Below, one piece after another: positions 12,916-24,716 of a DNA stretch of 64,000 nucleotides. The DNA lies in assembly GCA_947179485.1 (NCBI GenBank), contig OX359250.1, positions 47,713,450-47,777,449 of the forward strand. Reading direction: 5' to 3'. Both the position numbers and the translations under genes were made by a program. Source of the DNA: Allacma fusca (Eukaryota > Arthropoda > Collembola > Symphypleona > Sminthuridae). The stretch's first letter is position 1. Each line of letters starts with the position of its first letter. The notes beneath the pieces are model-generated. The model had not been told where the DNA came from, ran no database searches, and saw only the letters and a program-made list of their open reading frames with translations.

Positions 12916-15492
12916 TAAATTAATGAAGTTTTTATTCAGGTCGATATTTTGGTCTTGGCCCTTACAACATTTTTATGTTTCCATATATTTAGATCGTTAC
13001 ATACGTATTTACATATAAATTAGAATTTTGTTTACTTAAGTTGCTCTTTTGCATACTAATACCCAGAAACAATTTCCGGACACGTATCGTAAGTTCATCT
13101 CCATGATGCACTATGTGAGGAAGTTGAAGCAAAAGAAATAGGAATTAAAATATTTTCCTGTTACATTTAATCATATTAAAATGTTAAATGCTTATTTGAA
13201 TTGCATTTCGCTATTTTTAAAATCTTTGAGAATACTGTAACCACTAGATATTGTGTCCCGAAAATCAGCAGATCTATACGTATTTTTAGACCTAATGTTC
13301 TATACATTTTGTTAGTACCTTAAAATATTTCAGGTAATAAAGTGTTTTAAAATATTAGAAATACAGGCGCAAGCTGTGCTTGTAGCATTTAATCCGACTG
13401 AAAGTAGAAAACAGATTTTATATTTGCTAACCTTGATGGACATATTAAATGCATTGGGAATAAAATATTTTTCTAAAAATTAATTTCACTTAAATCATTA
13501 TATCTATGATAGTGCACTTGCCATAAAGAATTTACATAAATGGCACAGATTTCATTGAATGGGGTTTAAGCAAATGTATGTGGTTTTTAAATAAAATAAA
13601 ATATTGCGTTTTGTACTTAAATAGTGTTACTTAATTAATAACTTGTAATCTGTATTTTGTTATTTTGATTTTTTTTAAATTTATATTTTTCATGGTTACA
13701 GATCAAATATTCTGCATTGCTCGAATTGGAATAATATTTCTTGTAAAAATGTAACACACATTTGATGAAATTCGACGCTGCACAAAATATTTTTCGGACT
13801 CATGAACATACTCCCTCAAAGTTTTTTGGTTTGTTTTTAATACGTAAGTATTTTAGATTAATCAATACAATATTTTTAAAATTTTCCAATATAAACAACG
13901 CTGAACTTAAAATACGTGAATTAGCAGCAGCGCCGAGATTTAAATTACCTGCTGACAACTGTTTAAGACTATAACAGATGTATTGTTTTCTCCATGCTTA
14001 AAACCAACTATTGACAAGCGAGACTTATTTTTAATTTATTTATTTTGAATTCGTAGTATTAGTAGTAATTTTAATTGTAAGTATTTATTATTTACTGTGA
14101 AGATATGTTGTATGTTGTACTAACTGTATTTGTTACTAAAGAAAAATAATGAGGCTTAAAAAAATTGCTATATACATATAATTGCCCCCTATACTTATAT
14201 ATTTTTTAAATATTTTAACATTAACGCCACACAATACATTCTACTGGGACGTCTCAACTGGATAAATTAGCTGTAAGCTGCATCGGTTTTTAGCTTGTAA
14301 TGAATACTACAAAAATATATAAAGTGTATACATACAAATTGAGCATCATGTCTTCTCCTTTTGACTGGCCAGCAGCAATTTCAGCTTTATTTACTATAAA
14401 GTGAAATTTAAAATATGCACCCTTTTCTTGACGAAAATGCAATGTGTGACATAAAATCTAAACAATTACAACAACATTCGATTTATATTTTTGATCTTGT
14501 GGACTAAGTCCATTGACACTTATACATCTATAATGTTAAGTCTTATCAATTACATTTTTTATTTTTTGTGCACAACCTCATATTTAGTATTTGGCATTTT
14601 GATGTTTTTAAAATATATTTTCCATGGTATCTTGTATTTTGACTTGGAAGATGTGTATTTTGGAGACACAGCTAAAGTATTTGGCGTAACTCTGAAAATC
14701 AGTAATTAGTTTTGGAGCAAAATTTGTTTTGTCGAAATGAAATAAAAAAAAATTGAAAATACTTTTGAATCGACGATGTCGTATTTATTTCCCACTAAAA
14801 TATTACACGCTAGCAAAATGGATATTAGTTAACATATTAAATGACGAGTATATCAAAATCAGAGGAAAGTATGTTTGAATCAGTAAATTCAACATCCAGA
14901 GATTACGTATCAACACACCTTTACAGTTAATAACACTTTTGTCATTTCAGTTTGCGAGGGATGTCACTATTTAAATACTTTATAAATTTGTTTAGCCTAT
15001 CACACGACAGATTTCTGGCAAAATCTTTTCTGTTTCTATTTCCAAAGGTACGTATATGCGCCTTTAAAAGCAAATGCTGATTTAAATATCGGCTATGAAA
15101 TTTATATTAATCGAGCCATTTAGTCAATTATGGACTCTACAAACGCCAGTATGTATGCAAATTCCTGCACTTGACATTTAATTGGCTACGGAATCAATCC
15201 TATTGAACCAATACAACAAATACGTATGAATAATTATTAGAGCCATTTTGTAAATTAATTTAAGAATTTTGTGCTGGCGCAGTATGTAGTTTGATTTTAT
15301 TTTAAAATTGCATTTTGTAATTCAAAGTGTGCTTCAACCTGGAGAAACAAATACACAAAATTTCCTGAGCTATTTGTCTTTATAAATTATACCGCAGGAT
15401 TTCTGTAGGAATACATTTTTTAAAAGAAATTTTCTGTAGTTAATTTACTTACAAAGCGAACAATACATTCATGAAAAATTGTCGCATATACG
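12916..15492 (+). repeat. Box-repeat array, third unit (left part)
   Basis: The best preserved parallel to the start of the window: 12945-13140 matches 8-180, and 13240-13530 matches 290-500 and 5600-5890. Boxes lie near 13769, 14219 and 14766. The region 15000-15215 matches 6580-6755. No gene recognised. Confidence 0.7.
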
Positions 15493-15500
15493 CAAAGATG

Positions 15501-16474
15501 TAGAGCTTCCTTCGGGTTTCCGGAATCCCGAAGTTCCGTGTTCGGAAACGGAACGGAACAATTTCGGAACATTATCTTCTTTTCCGTCATAGAATCGGGA
15601 CAAAACCGGAACATGAGCACTTGTACCGATAATATTGGGACCGGGACGGTTCAGAGCATCGGTACGAAAAATGTCCCATATAATTTATGCCATCGGAAAG
15701 CGGAATAGTTCTGTTCCGTTCCGAACCGATCCCGGTACAATTTCTGAAGTGTCGCGCCATCGTTCAACTAGAATGAAAACACATTTCTTATCGCACTGGC
15801 TTGTAACCAGTTTTTTGCCAAAATAACGAAATTGGATGAACACAGATTTAATTTACGCAAATGCTTATATGTAATGCGAGTATCGTTTTCCATGAAAATC
15901 AACAGAACTAATTTTATTTAATAAACATGGGCATTAGCGATTTTTCTCGAAATGAAAATTCTGAAATCGAAATTATTAGCAGTAATGAAGCAAGCTTGCA
16001 GGAAATTAACACTGTTAGGCCATTGAAATCCACACGCTACAAATATTTATTGCTAAAAAATAATTAATAATAATTATATAATACTGCACAGTGGTTCTTT
16101 TTATATGGCGTAATTATTATTAAATATTATTTTATATAATTAAATAATAGCATTCCCTAGCATCCAATCTATTAAAAGTATATCCTGTATATTAAGTTGC
16201 CAGTAATTTGTACACGCATTTCACGTATATGTTGTGAACAATTCCGGGATATTTCGGAACGGAACGGGTTCGGAACGGAAAAACTAGCAGAATACGGAAC
16301 GGAACATAACCTGTAACGGAAAAAATACCTTACTCCTGTGTTCCGAACGGTGTCAGTTCACATGTTCCGATGTCCCGACAGCCGGAACGGAACCGGGACC
16401 AATATTATTTGTAGGTTTCGGAACGGAGCGGAATTTCCTACGGAACAAAAATGTTGAACACATTGGAAGCTCTA
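15501..16474 (+). mobile_element. hAT transposon, CGGAAC-word family
   Basis: Inverted ends TAGAGCTTCC and GGAAGCTCTA, with a perfect 8-bp duplication CAAAGATG at 15493-15500 and 16475-16482. Both ends are crowded with CGGAACGGAAC / GTTCCGTTCCG words for 200-270 bp. The unique AT-rich core carries a short coding remnant. It is nonautonomous. Confidence 0.88.
15927..16067 (+). pseudogene. Possible hAT transposase N-terminal remnant
   Basis: A 46-codon frame starting MGISDFSRNENSEIEIISS, acidic and serine-rich, then basic at its end (RPLKSTRYKY). It lies in the middle of the hAT element, where the other family (19656) has its first exon. A polar leader followed by a basic stretch is usual just before a BED finger, but no finger follows. 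This is inference from position and composition only. Confidence 0.35.
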
Positions 16475-16482
16475 CAAAGATG

Positions 16483-19076
16483 AGAAAATGAGAAATGGTT
16501 GCCCACAAAACTTTATTGAAAGAAGGTTTAGAACATGCAAAAAAAATTCTATGGAGCCAATTATTTCTATTCTAAAGATTCAAACCACATTTCTACAAAT
16601 CATATTCCAGATACAGAAATTACCGACGAGGCAAAATTGAACAAGCAGTCAATACAGTATAATGTGACGATGAAGATTTCCAAATTGAAAGACAAAGATG
16701 GGCACCTGTTCTCTTCATTGGCTCAGCTTCTAATAAAATTGGAAATCTTCTTCGTCGTATTTTCAATTGGAAACAAAACTTTAATCACGACATCAGGATC
16801 CAGAATTTATTAAATACTGTCAAAGACAGTGAAAAACAGAAAATAGGGGATACTAGTTTAAGTTTTGGGCGTGTAATTTTAATTGAACTTTTAAGAATAA
16901 TTCTCAACGTAAATGAAATATTATTTGCAATAATAAGATGAACACAGTTAATGTTCGATTTATGGATATTGTTTGTCGGCTGGAAGAGAAATATCAAAAT
17001 AGAGTTTTGCGATTGTATTTAAAGATTTCAATTCGTTTGTCAAAACTTTGAAACAAATAGAGATTTTTCACAGAAGAATAATCCTCGGAGCACTGGCAAT
17101 TATGAGGTTTAAAAATAAACGAAAAAAAACAACTAATGTTTTGACGCCATTTAATATATTTCTAATCAACAGGCGGAGATATTGTGAGCCAAGATATTCC
17201 TGTGATTCAAATTATCTGCCAAATTAGCATTCAAGGTTCAATGGTTTCAAAGGAAAAATGATTATTACATTTGCGTAACGTAAGCGAAAATATTAGAGTA
17301 GTAACTCGCTTAAACGAAGCCCAATCGTAAATATGTCTTGGTAATCATTTTTGACTCATTGTGGCCAATATCAGGGTATTGAAGTCTTTGTGACGCATTT
17401 TGCGCAATTAAATGTCTTTGAAGTCATTGTCACAGATTTTAACCAATGCCAAGTTTGAAGTTCATATCTCGATATTCGAAATGTGAGATTTCTAATCGGG
17501 TTTGACATGCAAATTTTTAACTGGAACCGCCCCCCCCCTCTTCCCATAAAAATTATGTTTCATGTAATTTGTAAATGGGTAAAACTGCTTCAGCTGAATC
17601 TTGTACATGAGGATGTATTGAAAATATTAAATATAAAAATGGAGCGAGACTTGTCATAATTTTCTATGTAGACTGGATATATAAATAGTTCTAAATATTG
17701 ACTTAAGTCAATTTCTAAAATCAGGCAAAAAGGTTTCTACAAAGAAAGAAATATAAATAATTTATGTTACTCCTTTAAGCTGTTTGCATGGCAAAAACTT
17801 ATTTCGAATCAGCATACACATCATTTTTTTAAATTTTTTTATCAAATTGAGCGTCACAGTTTTAATGCAAAATGACCGACTTAGTTTTTTTCCGAATTCC
17901 AGCGTAATTTTTGTTGTTTTGTATTTATCAATTTCCTGATTTTAGTTTCCCGTGTTACACAAAGTAATACCCGGAAATAAATTCGGATACAGATCGTAAG
18001 ACCTACGTTGTAGCTCGTCCCCATTCAGCATTACATGCGTGTGTTCCTGCAAAAAGTATAGGAAATTGAATACTTTGGTCGTTAAATGAATCCAATTGAA
18101 ATAACAATAAGTGCTCATTAAAATTGCGTCTTGATATTGAAGTGTTTGAACTTTCAAACCCAATAGAAATTACGTCTTGAATTCCAATAATTTTGAAGCC
18201 AAATTTATTTTTAAAAAAGGAATAATTTTTTTTTGATTCTTGAGCTTCGACACCTTGGAATGAATTTTCCAAGGTCTTCCAGATGGCAGTTCGAAGAGAT
18301 AACTTGTAAAACACATTCATAGTTTTAATAACGTAGGCATTACGTACGGAAAAACAGCTGATTAAGATTTAGGTGTGATTTTGAAAATTTTAGAAATTAC
18401 TCCCTGAAAGTCAGCAATTTTGAAGCCAAATTTAATTTGTTGAAATAAAATCAAATACTTCGAAAATAATGTTGCTTCGACGCCAATATAAGGTTTCTAG
18501 GAGGTAAGAAGTATACAAATTTTAATTTTTGCAATTATTGCAAAAAATGCACAAATAAAGACTGGGTCTTGGAATTCTGAAGAAAATACGATGTAACAAC
18601 TGTGAATCCAACGACAACAACAAAAAATGTACACATCAACATCTTCGCAGTTAACAACACTTGAATCATTTTAGTAGGGGGTGTTGATCAAAATTGAATG
18701 TGCTAGTAATTTTTTTGTTAGGAAAAACAAACTGATTACCACATACTAAGTGATAGAGACGAAATCATAATAACAAAATGAATTCTCATATCCGGTATTG
18801 TTGAATAAACTGGGGAAATGTAATCGTTATTTTTTATCCATAAAAATCAAATGATAAAAATTTATTGTATAAAAAATATTCTTTATTACATAAATACCAT
18901 TCTCCGAATGGATTTTCAAATTTTAAAACTGTTATCCCGAAATAGTTTCTCCAAATCCATTTGTGCCTTTGGTGGTAAAATGGTTTGGTTTTACGCCGTT
19001 TGAAATATTTTCACCACTAAGAATTGCGTCAAGACAGAAGATACATTTTTCTATGTAATTTAAAATATATAGGTAT
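16483..19076 (+). repeat. Box-repeat array, third unit (right part)
   Basis: The region 16715-16830 matches 7170-7290. Boxes lie near 17138, 18474 and 18986. The region 17340-17560 matches 8920-9080, and 17955-18060 carries the uninterrupted version of the 9649 insertion site. A C9 run lies at 17530-17538. Open frames here are shadows in repeat DNA. Confidence 0.65.
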
Positions 19077-19160
19077 TACAGTCGACTCTCTTTATAACGA
19101 CATCGACAAATCTCCCAAAAAGTGACGTTATAAGGAAACAACGTTATTGAGGGACATAAT

Positions 19161-20041
19161 CAGAGCTGCGTTCAAGTTCAAGTACAACTTGAATAGTTCA
19201 AGTGCGTATCAAGTTCAAGTCAAGTCAAGTACTGGCAATTTATTAACTTGAAACGTGAACATCAAGTTCAAGTACATTCAGAATTTTAACCTGAATTTTC
19301 AAGTTCAAGTACCATCAAGTTCAAGTAAACAATGCACTACTTGATGGCAATATCAAGTCAAGTTCAAGTACATGCAACCGATGTACTTGAATATAACTTG
19401 GGTATAACTTGAATATTTTCAAAAATTTTCTTTAAATTTCACTGCATATTTTGTAACAGTCCTATAATTTCTGCTCCAAATGAAATCCGGCGTAAATCGT
19501 TTAACCGCTTCATCATAACGTTTTTAGCAACATTTCATTCCCTATTTCAAATTGGTTAGATTCTTCTCGTAATAATTTACATACGCTGCCATACTTTGAA
19601 TAAAAACTTTATAGCTCGTTGTTCTATAAAGTGAGTTAAAGTGAACGTGTATACCATGGATTCCCACAATTTAATTAGTTTGGAAAATGAAAATACAGAC
19701 ATTCCAATCACTAATTCCTGTAAAAAACGTTCGCAAGTGTATGCACATTTCACATATTCTGAAGCTACCAAGAACTGAGCTATTTGAAATATCAAGTTCA
19801 CGTTCAAGTTCACGTTCAAGTTCACGTTCAAGTCACGTTTTGCGTCGAACTTGAAAGTCAAGTTGTTATCAAGTTCAAGTTGTACAAAATTAACTTGAAA
19901 ATCATGTACTTGAATACCCAAGTAATTCAAAGAACTTGATTCATCAAGTTCAAGTGCGGATATTTTTTTCTAGCAATTTTTCAAGTTCAAGTCAAGTTCA
20001 AGTCAAGTTATCTTAAAAAACTTGACTTGAACGCAGCTCTG
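19161..20041 (+). mobile_element. hAT transposon, ACTTGA-word family, copy 2
   Basis: Ends CAGAGCTGCGTTCAAGT and the mirrored ACTTGAACGCAGCTCTG, with a perfect 8-bp duplication GACATAAT at 19153-19160 and 20042-20049. It is inserted inside the pogo-like MITE. The outer 240 bp on each side consist of ACTTGA words. Same family as 10447-11638, opposite orientation judged by the coding remnant. Confidence 0.92.
19656..19778 (+). pseudogene. hAT transposase first-exon remnant
   Basis: A 40-codon frame: acidic leader, then CKKRSQVYAHFTYSEATKN before a stop. The KRSxVxxHF pattern is the usual opening of a BED finger in hAT transposases. It shares HFTxSEATK with the minus-strand frame at 10924-11136, confirming that both elements descend from one coding parent. 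The finger cysteines and everything after them have been deleted. Confidence 0.5.
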
Positions 20042-20774
20042 GACATAATATAAATAACAGTTTAATTGAAAATGTTTCATTTTTAGCTAAATTGGAGTCA
20101 TGTCGCGTTTCATTTAAGTAGTACATACTATGTATCTATGCGGAATAAGAATAAAAATAATTAATTTTAATAAATAAATAATAACATTTTTCCAAGTTTC
20201 CCACGCCACAAACACCGCTAACAAGAAAGGACAGGGTTGAATTAAGTATTTTCTGATTCTCAATAAGACACTTCTCAGATCATTTACAAAAGTTTTCAAA
20301 CTGTGAAGAATATAATGCCGTTAAAACTCTGAACGTCAGTTCTTTACTGAATGCGAAAATACATCTAAAAGGTTGGAAATGTGGATTTTCCTGGATGGTG
20401 TTTCATAAATGCCTGTAACCACGCTTGCACATATATTTATAATAATGCATTTCTTCCAGTCTTTTATAACGTCCGTGCAGAATTAAACAATGCAATTGTA
20501 GTGAAACTAAAGAGTAAAAATAACTTTTAAATGACATCACCAGTAGGTAAGTTATTTAGCTAGGTTTGACGCTTGGTAACGTTAACCTGACGTTATAAGG
20601 TTAGGCTTTTCACACTACGGCTGCAAAAAAAGCCACTATAAAGGAACTGACGTTATAACGAGTGACGCTTTAAAGATAGAAATGTTCATATAATGTAGCT
20701 TGGGAGGAACCCAGGATGACTTTATAGGGAGAGTGACTCTATAGGGAGAGACGCTATAAGGAGAGTCGACTGTA

Positions 20775-21200
20775 TGTGACATTTGACGCTCAGGATTAGT
20801 AAATTTTAGGAGCATAGAAATCCCAGCGACAAAAGATCCCGGCCATGAATTGTTTAGACACGGGCAAGCAAGAAAGTGAAAAAAGGTTTAGAAGTAGGAA
20901 ATTATATTTCATAAATGATACATTTTACTGAAGATGAATTGGCTACAGATTTATGTCGATCACAAAAGTAACATGTCCACATTTTAATCTGCAAATACTA
21001 ACGTAGTTACAGTTTCCTATTCTTAAAAAGTTTAACCATCGTAACGAATAACCTCATGCGTCCGGTAAAATACTAACTTTATGATAATTTCATTTTTATG
21101 AAGAGAAATTAATCTTACCTGTACTTCGTTAAGAGAGATAAGAATAATATGTTTTGACTGGTATATTTATGTATTTTGTGTACATAATTTGAGAATTGCA
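20775..21200 (+). other. Repeat flank between MITE and LINE
   Basis: Contains a box-like word (TTTGACGC) near 20780, followed by about 400 bp that I cannot match to other units. No gene seen. Confidence 0.4.
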
Positions 21201-21214
21201 AAAATGTTGCTACA

Positions 21215-23269
21215 ATGCAATTTGCTTGGAAAATCGTGTTTTATTTAATTTTTATAACCTCAGTGACCACTACAGTGGAAAAGGTACTTGATTCTAGAAT
21301 GAGATTCTATGTTCCATTTTGTGATCAACAGCGTGGTTTTACTAACAAACATGGTACTCTTATAAATACGACTTTATTACAAGAATGTCTTCAAAAGGCT
21401 AAAATTGAAAAATTGGACTACACTAATACATTCTTTGATGTTACTCAAGCTTTTGATAAGATAGGACACTTACATGCTTCAAATAGGATTCAAGCTAGAA
21501 GAGCACCAACAGCACTCAAAAACCTTACCATTAATTTCATGATTGAGAACTACACAAGGATCAATACAATTAAAGGAAAATCTCAAAAAATATTTTTCAA
21601 ATGTGGAGTAATGCAGGGGGCACCACAATCTCCATGGATTTATAACAACGCAGTTGATTATGAGATTATGGAATTAAATGAACCATCTGTAAAAAGTATG
21701 TATGGCTTCCAGCTTCACCCTGACTTCCCAAATGAAACTCTCCAAAATTTCGCTGATGATTCAGACATTTCTGCGAACTCTCGTACATCTTCCATCATTC
21801 TCAACCAAACATTTATTGGACTTTATAATGAATTAGGACTTCAAATTAATTCCAGAAAATCCCAACGTATTAGTCTGGTAAAAGGAGAATTATGTACAGA
21901 TGATCTGATTCTCAATGAAAATACTCGGATCAAGTGCATTGGAACTAATGAAATGGTGAAGTATCTTGGTATGAATTTTAATGATGAAATAGTATGTCAT
22001 GAAGAAAAATTACTCCATAAATTTCGAGGCCAAATTGAAAGAATAGTTGCAACTCCATTCCTTAATCCAGACCAAAAATTGAATATCATTAATGAATTTA
22101 TCTGGCCGATTTTAATTTTCCCCCTACAACATATTCCCTTAAATAAAATTTCGCCTTCATTCTTTGATAAAGTGGATAAAATCCTTAAAAGTGCAGTTAA
22201 AGAAATTTTGCAAATACCAACATCAACCCCTGACGCTATGATTTATTCTAGTAGAAAGGTAAAAGGATTGGGAATTATTAAAACATCATGGGAAGCAAAC
22301 ATTCAAAATTATAATGCATGTGACAATCTACAAAATAGTGGTATTGAAGTTCTGAATATAATAAGAAATTTTGACAATGAAAAAAATAAATGCTTGGATA
22401 ATCTAAACATGACTGAAGAATTCAAATCATCCCTTGTAGACATATTTCAAGATGAAGATACTTCAGAAAGTAATAGAGAAGAATCAATGAATAACACTGA
22501 CAAACAACAACCAAAAAATAAGTTAAAGAAATGTAAACTTATTAGGAATGAATTGCAAAAGATAGAATATGAAAAATGGAGTAAACTTCCAAGTAAAGGA
22601 CAAGGTGTCGCACAATTTTCCGAATGTCCCACTGCTAACAAATGGATAACTAATAAATTTGGGTTATCAACATCTGAATGGATAAATGCAATCAAAATGA
22701 ACGGAAACGTATTGCCTAATAAGTCAAATCCGGGTTACAGCCAAGGTAATAGCCATTGTAGATATTGCAATGAGTTTGAAACCTTAGGACATATCTTTGG
22801 TAAATGCCCCAGAGGTGAATTATTACGCAATAATCGTCATCACAGCATTCGCTCATTGTTAGCTACAAAATTTAAAGAAAATAAATATATAGTCCAAGAA
22901 GAAGTATATTGTGAAGATAAAAATGGGACAAGTAGAAGAGTTGACATTCTTGCTATTGAACCAAACTCTAAAAAAGGATACATTTTAGATCCAACAATAA
23001 GAATGGAACAAGATATTCACCAGCCTGAAAAAGTGAACCAAGAAAAGAAATCAATTTATGATCCATGCATTCCCTACTTTCAATCAAAATTCAATCTCAA
23101 AGAAGTGGAAACAATTGGACTATACATTGGGGCACGAGGAACAATTTCAAATTTTTTTGTAACATTCCTAAAACGATTTAGGATACCAATGAAAGTTATT
23201 GAAGAAATAGTATCTTTAGTTCTTAAGAACAGTGCATTAATTTGTAATAATCATCTTTATAAGTCATAA
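21215..23269 (+). CDS. RLE-LINE reverse transcriptase-endonuclease (N-truncated)
   Basis: 684 codons without a break. Reverse transcriptase: QRGF at 39-42; motif A FFDVTQAFD at 73-81; motif B GVMQGAPQSPWIYN at 131-144; motif C FADD at 179-182; motif D LGLQINSRKS at 207-216; YLGMNF at 250-255; thumb GLGI at 351-354. A charged linker spans 385-455. Zinc knuckle C515-x2-C518-x7-H526-x4-C531, as in R2. Restriction-like endonuclease: RRVDILAI at 574-581 and LDPT at 591-594 (acidic pair D577 and D592), then KKSIYD at 611-616 and GARGTI at 639-644. The family function is nicking target DNA and copying the RNA from the nick. Motif B has QGA where QGD is usual. The frame begins just before the RT, so this is not a full-length protein. 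The ATG spans the insertion junction and its first residues make a fortuitous signal-peptide-like stretch. Confidence 0.88.
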   Translation: MQFAWKIVFYLIFITSVTTTVEKVLDSRMRFYVPFCDQQRGFTNKHGTLINTTLLQECLQKAKIEKLDYTNTFFDVTQAFDKIGHLHASNRIQARRAPTALKNLTINFMIENYTRINTIKGKSQKIFFKCGVMQGAPQSPWIYNNAVDYEIMELNEPSVKSMYGFQLHPDFPNETLQNFADDSDISANSRTSSIILNQTFIGLYNELGLQINSRKSQRISLVKGELCTDDLILNENTRIKCIGTNEMVKYLGMNFNDEIVCHEEKLLHKFRGQIERIVATPFLNPDQKLNIINEFIWPILIFPLQHIPLNKISPSFFDKVDKILKSAVKEILQIPTSTPDAMIYSSRKVKGLGIIKTSWEANIQNYNACDNLQNSGIEVLNIIRNFDNEKNKCLDNLNMTEEFKSSLVDIFQDEDTSESNREESMNNTDKQQPKNKLKKCKLIRNELQKIEYEKWSKLPSKGQGVAQFSECPTANKWITNKFGLSTSEWINAIKMNGNVLPNKSNPGYSQGNSHCRYCNEFETLGHIFGKCPRGELLRNNRHHSIRSLLATKFKENKYIVQEEVYCEDKNGTSRRVDILAIEPNSKKGYILDPTIRMEQDIHQPEKVNQEKKSIYDPCIPYFQSKFNLKEVETIGLYIGARGTISNFFVTFLKRFRIPMKVIEEIVSLVLKNSALICNNHLYKS

Positions 23270-23376
23270 ATTATACTAATTAGTTACTTAATTGAAAATT
23301 GTTAATAGTATACTGAGTCCGTAAGGGCTACTTCTATTGAGAAGCAGTGTCAATAAAGTCTTTCTCTCTAGCATAT
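21216..23376 (+). mobile_element. 5'-truncated RLE-type LINE (R2/NeSL-like)
   Basis: A non-LTR retrotransposon copy bounded by an imperfect 15-bp target duplication: AAAATGTTGCTACAA (21201-21215) and AAAATGTTGTTGCAA (23377-23391), 13 of 15 identical. The body starts within the reverse transcriptase region, so the DNA-binding N-terminus and 5' UTR are missing, as expected of incomplete target-primed reverse transcription. The 3' UTR is about 107 bp, contains AATAAAG near 23352 and has no poly(A) tail. Zinc knuckle and restriction-like endonuclease after the RT place it among RLE LINEs. Confidence 0.85.
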
Positions 23377-23391
23377 AAAATGTTGTTGCAA

Positions 23392-23895
23392 CTAACCAAT
23401 TTTTAGATACATACTGTCGAATTAAAATATTTTAAGATTTATTACCCCTGTGTGACACATTGTATTTGTTTAAGTTACGACAGTCGATTGCCGCCACCAT
23501 GACCTACATACAGAATTGACTAATAAATATTTTGATTCTCCGTTTGTGCTAAATTTATTTTCACGTTTTCTAGAAAATATTTCATAATTTGGCCCAATAT
23601 TTTAGGTCACAAGTGCAGCGTCAAACAATGTGGTTTTTTTCCAAATGTTAATTTCCTAATTTGTTGGCTCTACAAAAAAATTTGTTAGAGCGTTATACAG
23701 TTGTGACTGTTGTTTTGAGGACATTTTAAGAGCATTGCAGGGAGATATTTGATAGGTTTAGGAAGTTAGAACGGTGTACGTGGCCAGAGTGGTTAGAGAT
23801 TAGGAGCTTCAAGAGCAACAAGGAAGAAAACTGTGAAAAACAACTCCGAAAACATAAACAAAGTCGTGACATTTGTGGGGGAAATACAATTTCTT
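23392..23895. other. Unassigned AT-rich spacer
   Basis: No gene recognised. A weak box-like word (GCAGCGTCAAAC) lies near 23612. The segment 23779-23796 resembles a tRNA A box, but no B box follows. Confidence 0.4.
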
Positions 23896-23903
23896 GTTCA
23901 CAT

Positions 23904-24708
23904 CAAGCATGGGAATCGGAATTTTATATTCGAAAATTTGAGGATTTTAACTCATTGGAATCCTAAATAATTCGTAGGAAGTATTTTAATTCAAAATTCC
24001 ATTCAAAAAGATTTTTGGAATCGGAATTATTATTCAATTTTTTTTACTGAATTCCGATTAAAATAAAGTATTGTTTTCAATGGCACATTCTTATTTTCAG
24101 TGTACATACTTAAACATCAATTTAAAATTGTCGCAATTTTGAATTACAAGGTAAAGCTAATAAAAGAGCATTGGCGAACGTTTTCTTCATCCGAAAAGAA
24201 CATGCTTCTATTTAAAATAGAGGCGAATTATTTTAGGCGGTTTTTTAAAACGGTTGTGCTCAAAACTATTGTTTGTCCTACAAATTAATTACTCAAGTAC
24301 TTTAAATCGTTGATACTAAAGATATTTTTAGGTACCTAAAGATATCTTTAAGAGAAGAAAACTTGTAATTTTGGAGCTCAAGTATTAGTTGAACATATGT
24401 TTTAACACTTAAATTGATACATACTTAATGACCTGTGCGGGAAACTAGCTTCCCAAAACATTGATGATATCATGTTTCGAATGTTGAATGTTTTCCGTAA
24501 TTAGTCTCTGTATTTTCAGTATGCTAGCAGTATTAAAATAAATATTCAAATCGGAATTCATAATGAACGAATACTCGAGGATATTTAAATCCGTATTAGA
24601 ATTCATATTTTTCAGTATTGCTAATTATAGGTATTTTACATCGGAATTCTTCGCCTTGAATATTTTAATTCGAATTAAAATTCATATTTTTTCGATTTCC
24701 CATCCTTG
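23904..24708. mobile_element. hAT MITE, GAATTC-word family
   Basis: Perfect 8-bp duplication GTTCACAT at 23896-23903 and 24709-24716. The ends CAAGCATGGGAATCGGAA and the mirror of CAAGGATGGGAAATCGAA form an imperfect inverted repeat. The outer parts are full of GGAATTC, ATTCGAATT and TTAATTC words. No transposase frame is seen. Confidence 0.8.
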
Positions 24709-24716
24709 GTTCACAT

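Larger units (their letters stand above)
19079..20772. mobile_element. pogo/Tigger-like MITE interrupted by a hAT
   Basis: Ends CAGTCGACTCTC and GAGAGTCGACTG, flanked by TA (19077-19078 and 20773-20774). The left end continues TTTATAACGACATCGAC and the right end has several spaced copies of TATAGGGAGAG. After removing the hAT at 19161-20041 and its duplication, about 805 bp remain, nearly the length of the sister copy at 25713-26504. CAG start, TA target and TATAACG motif point to the pogo group. No transposase frame is seen. Confidence 0.85.

Noticed and set aside
17942-18320. Overlapping minus-strand frames of 73 and 105 codons
   Set aside because: They lie in array modules that are repeated at 9540, 33765 and 37435 without conserved frames.
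23779-23800. tRNA A-box-like word (TGGCCAGAGTGG)
   Set aside because: No B box or foldable tRNA follows within the expected distance.
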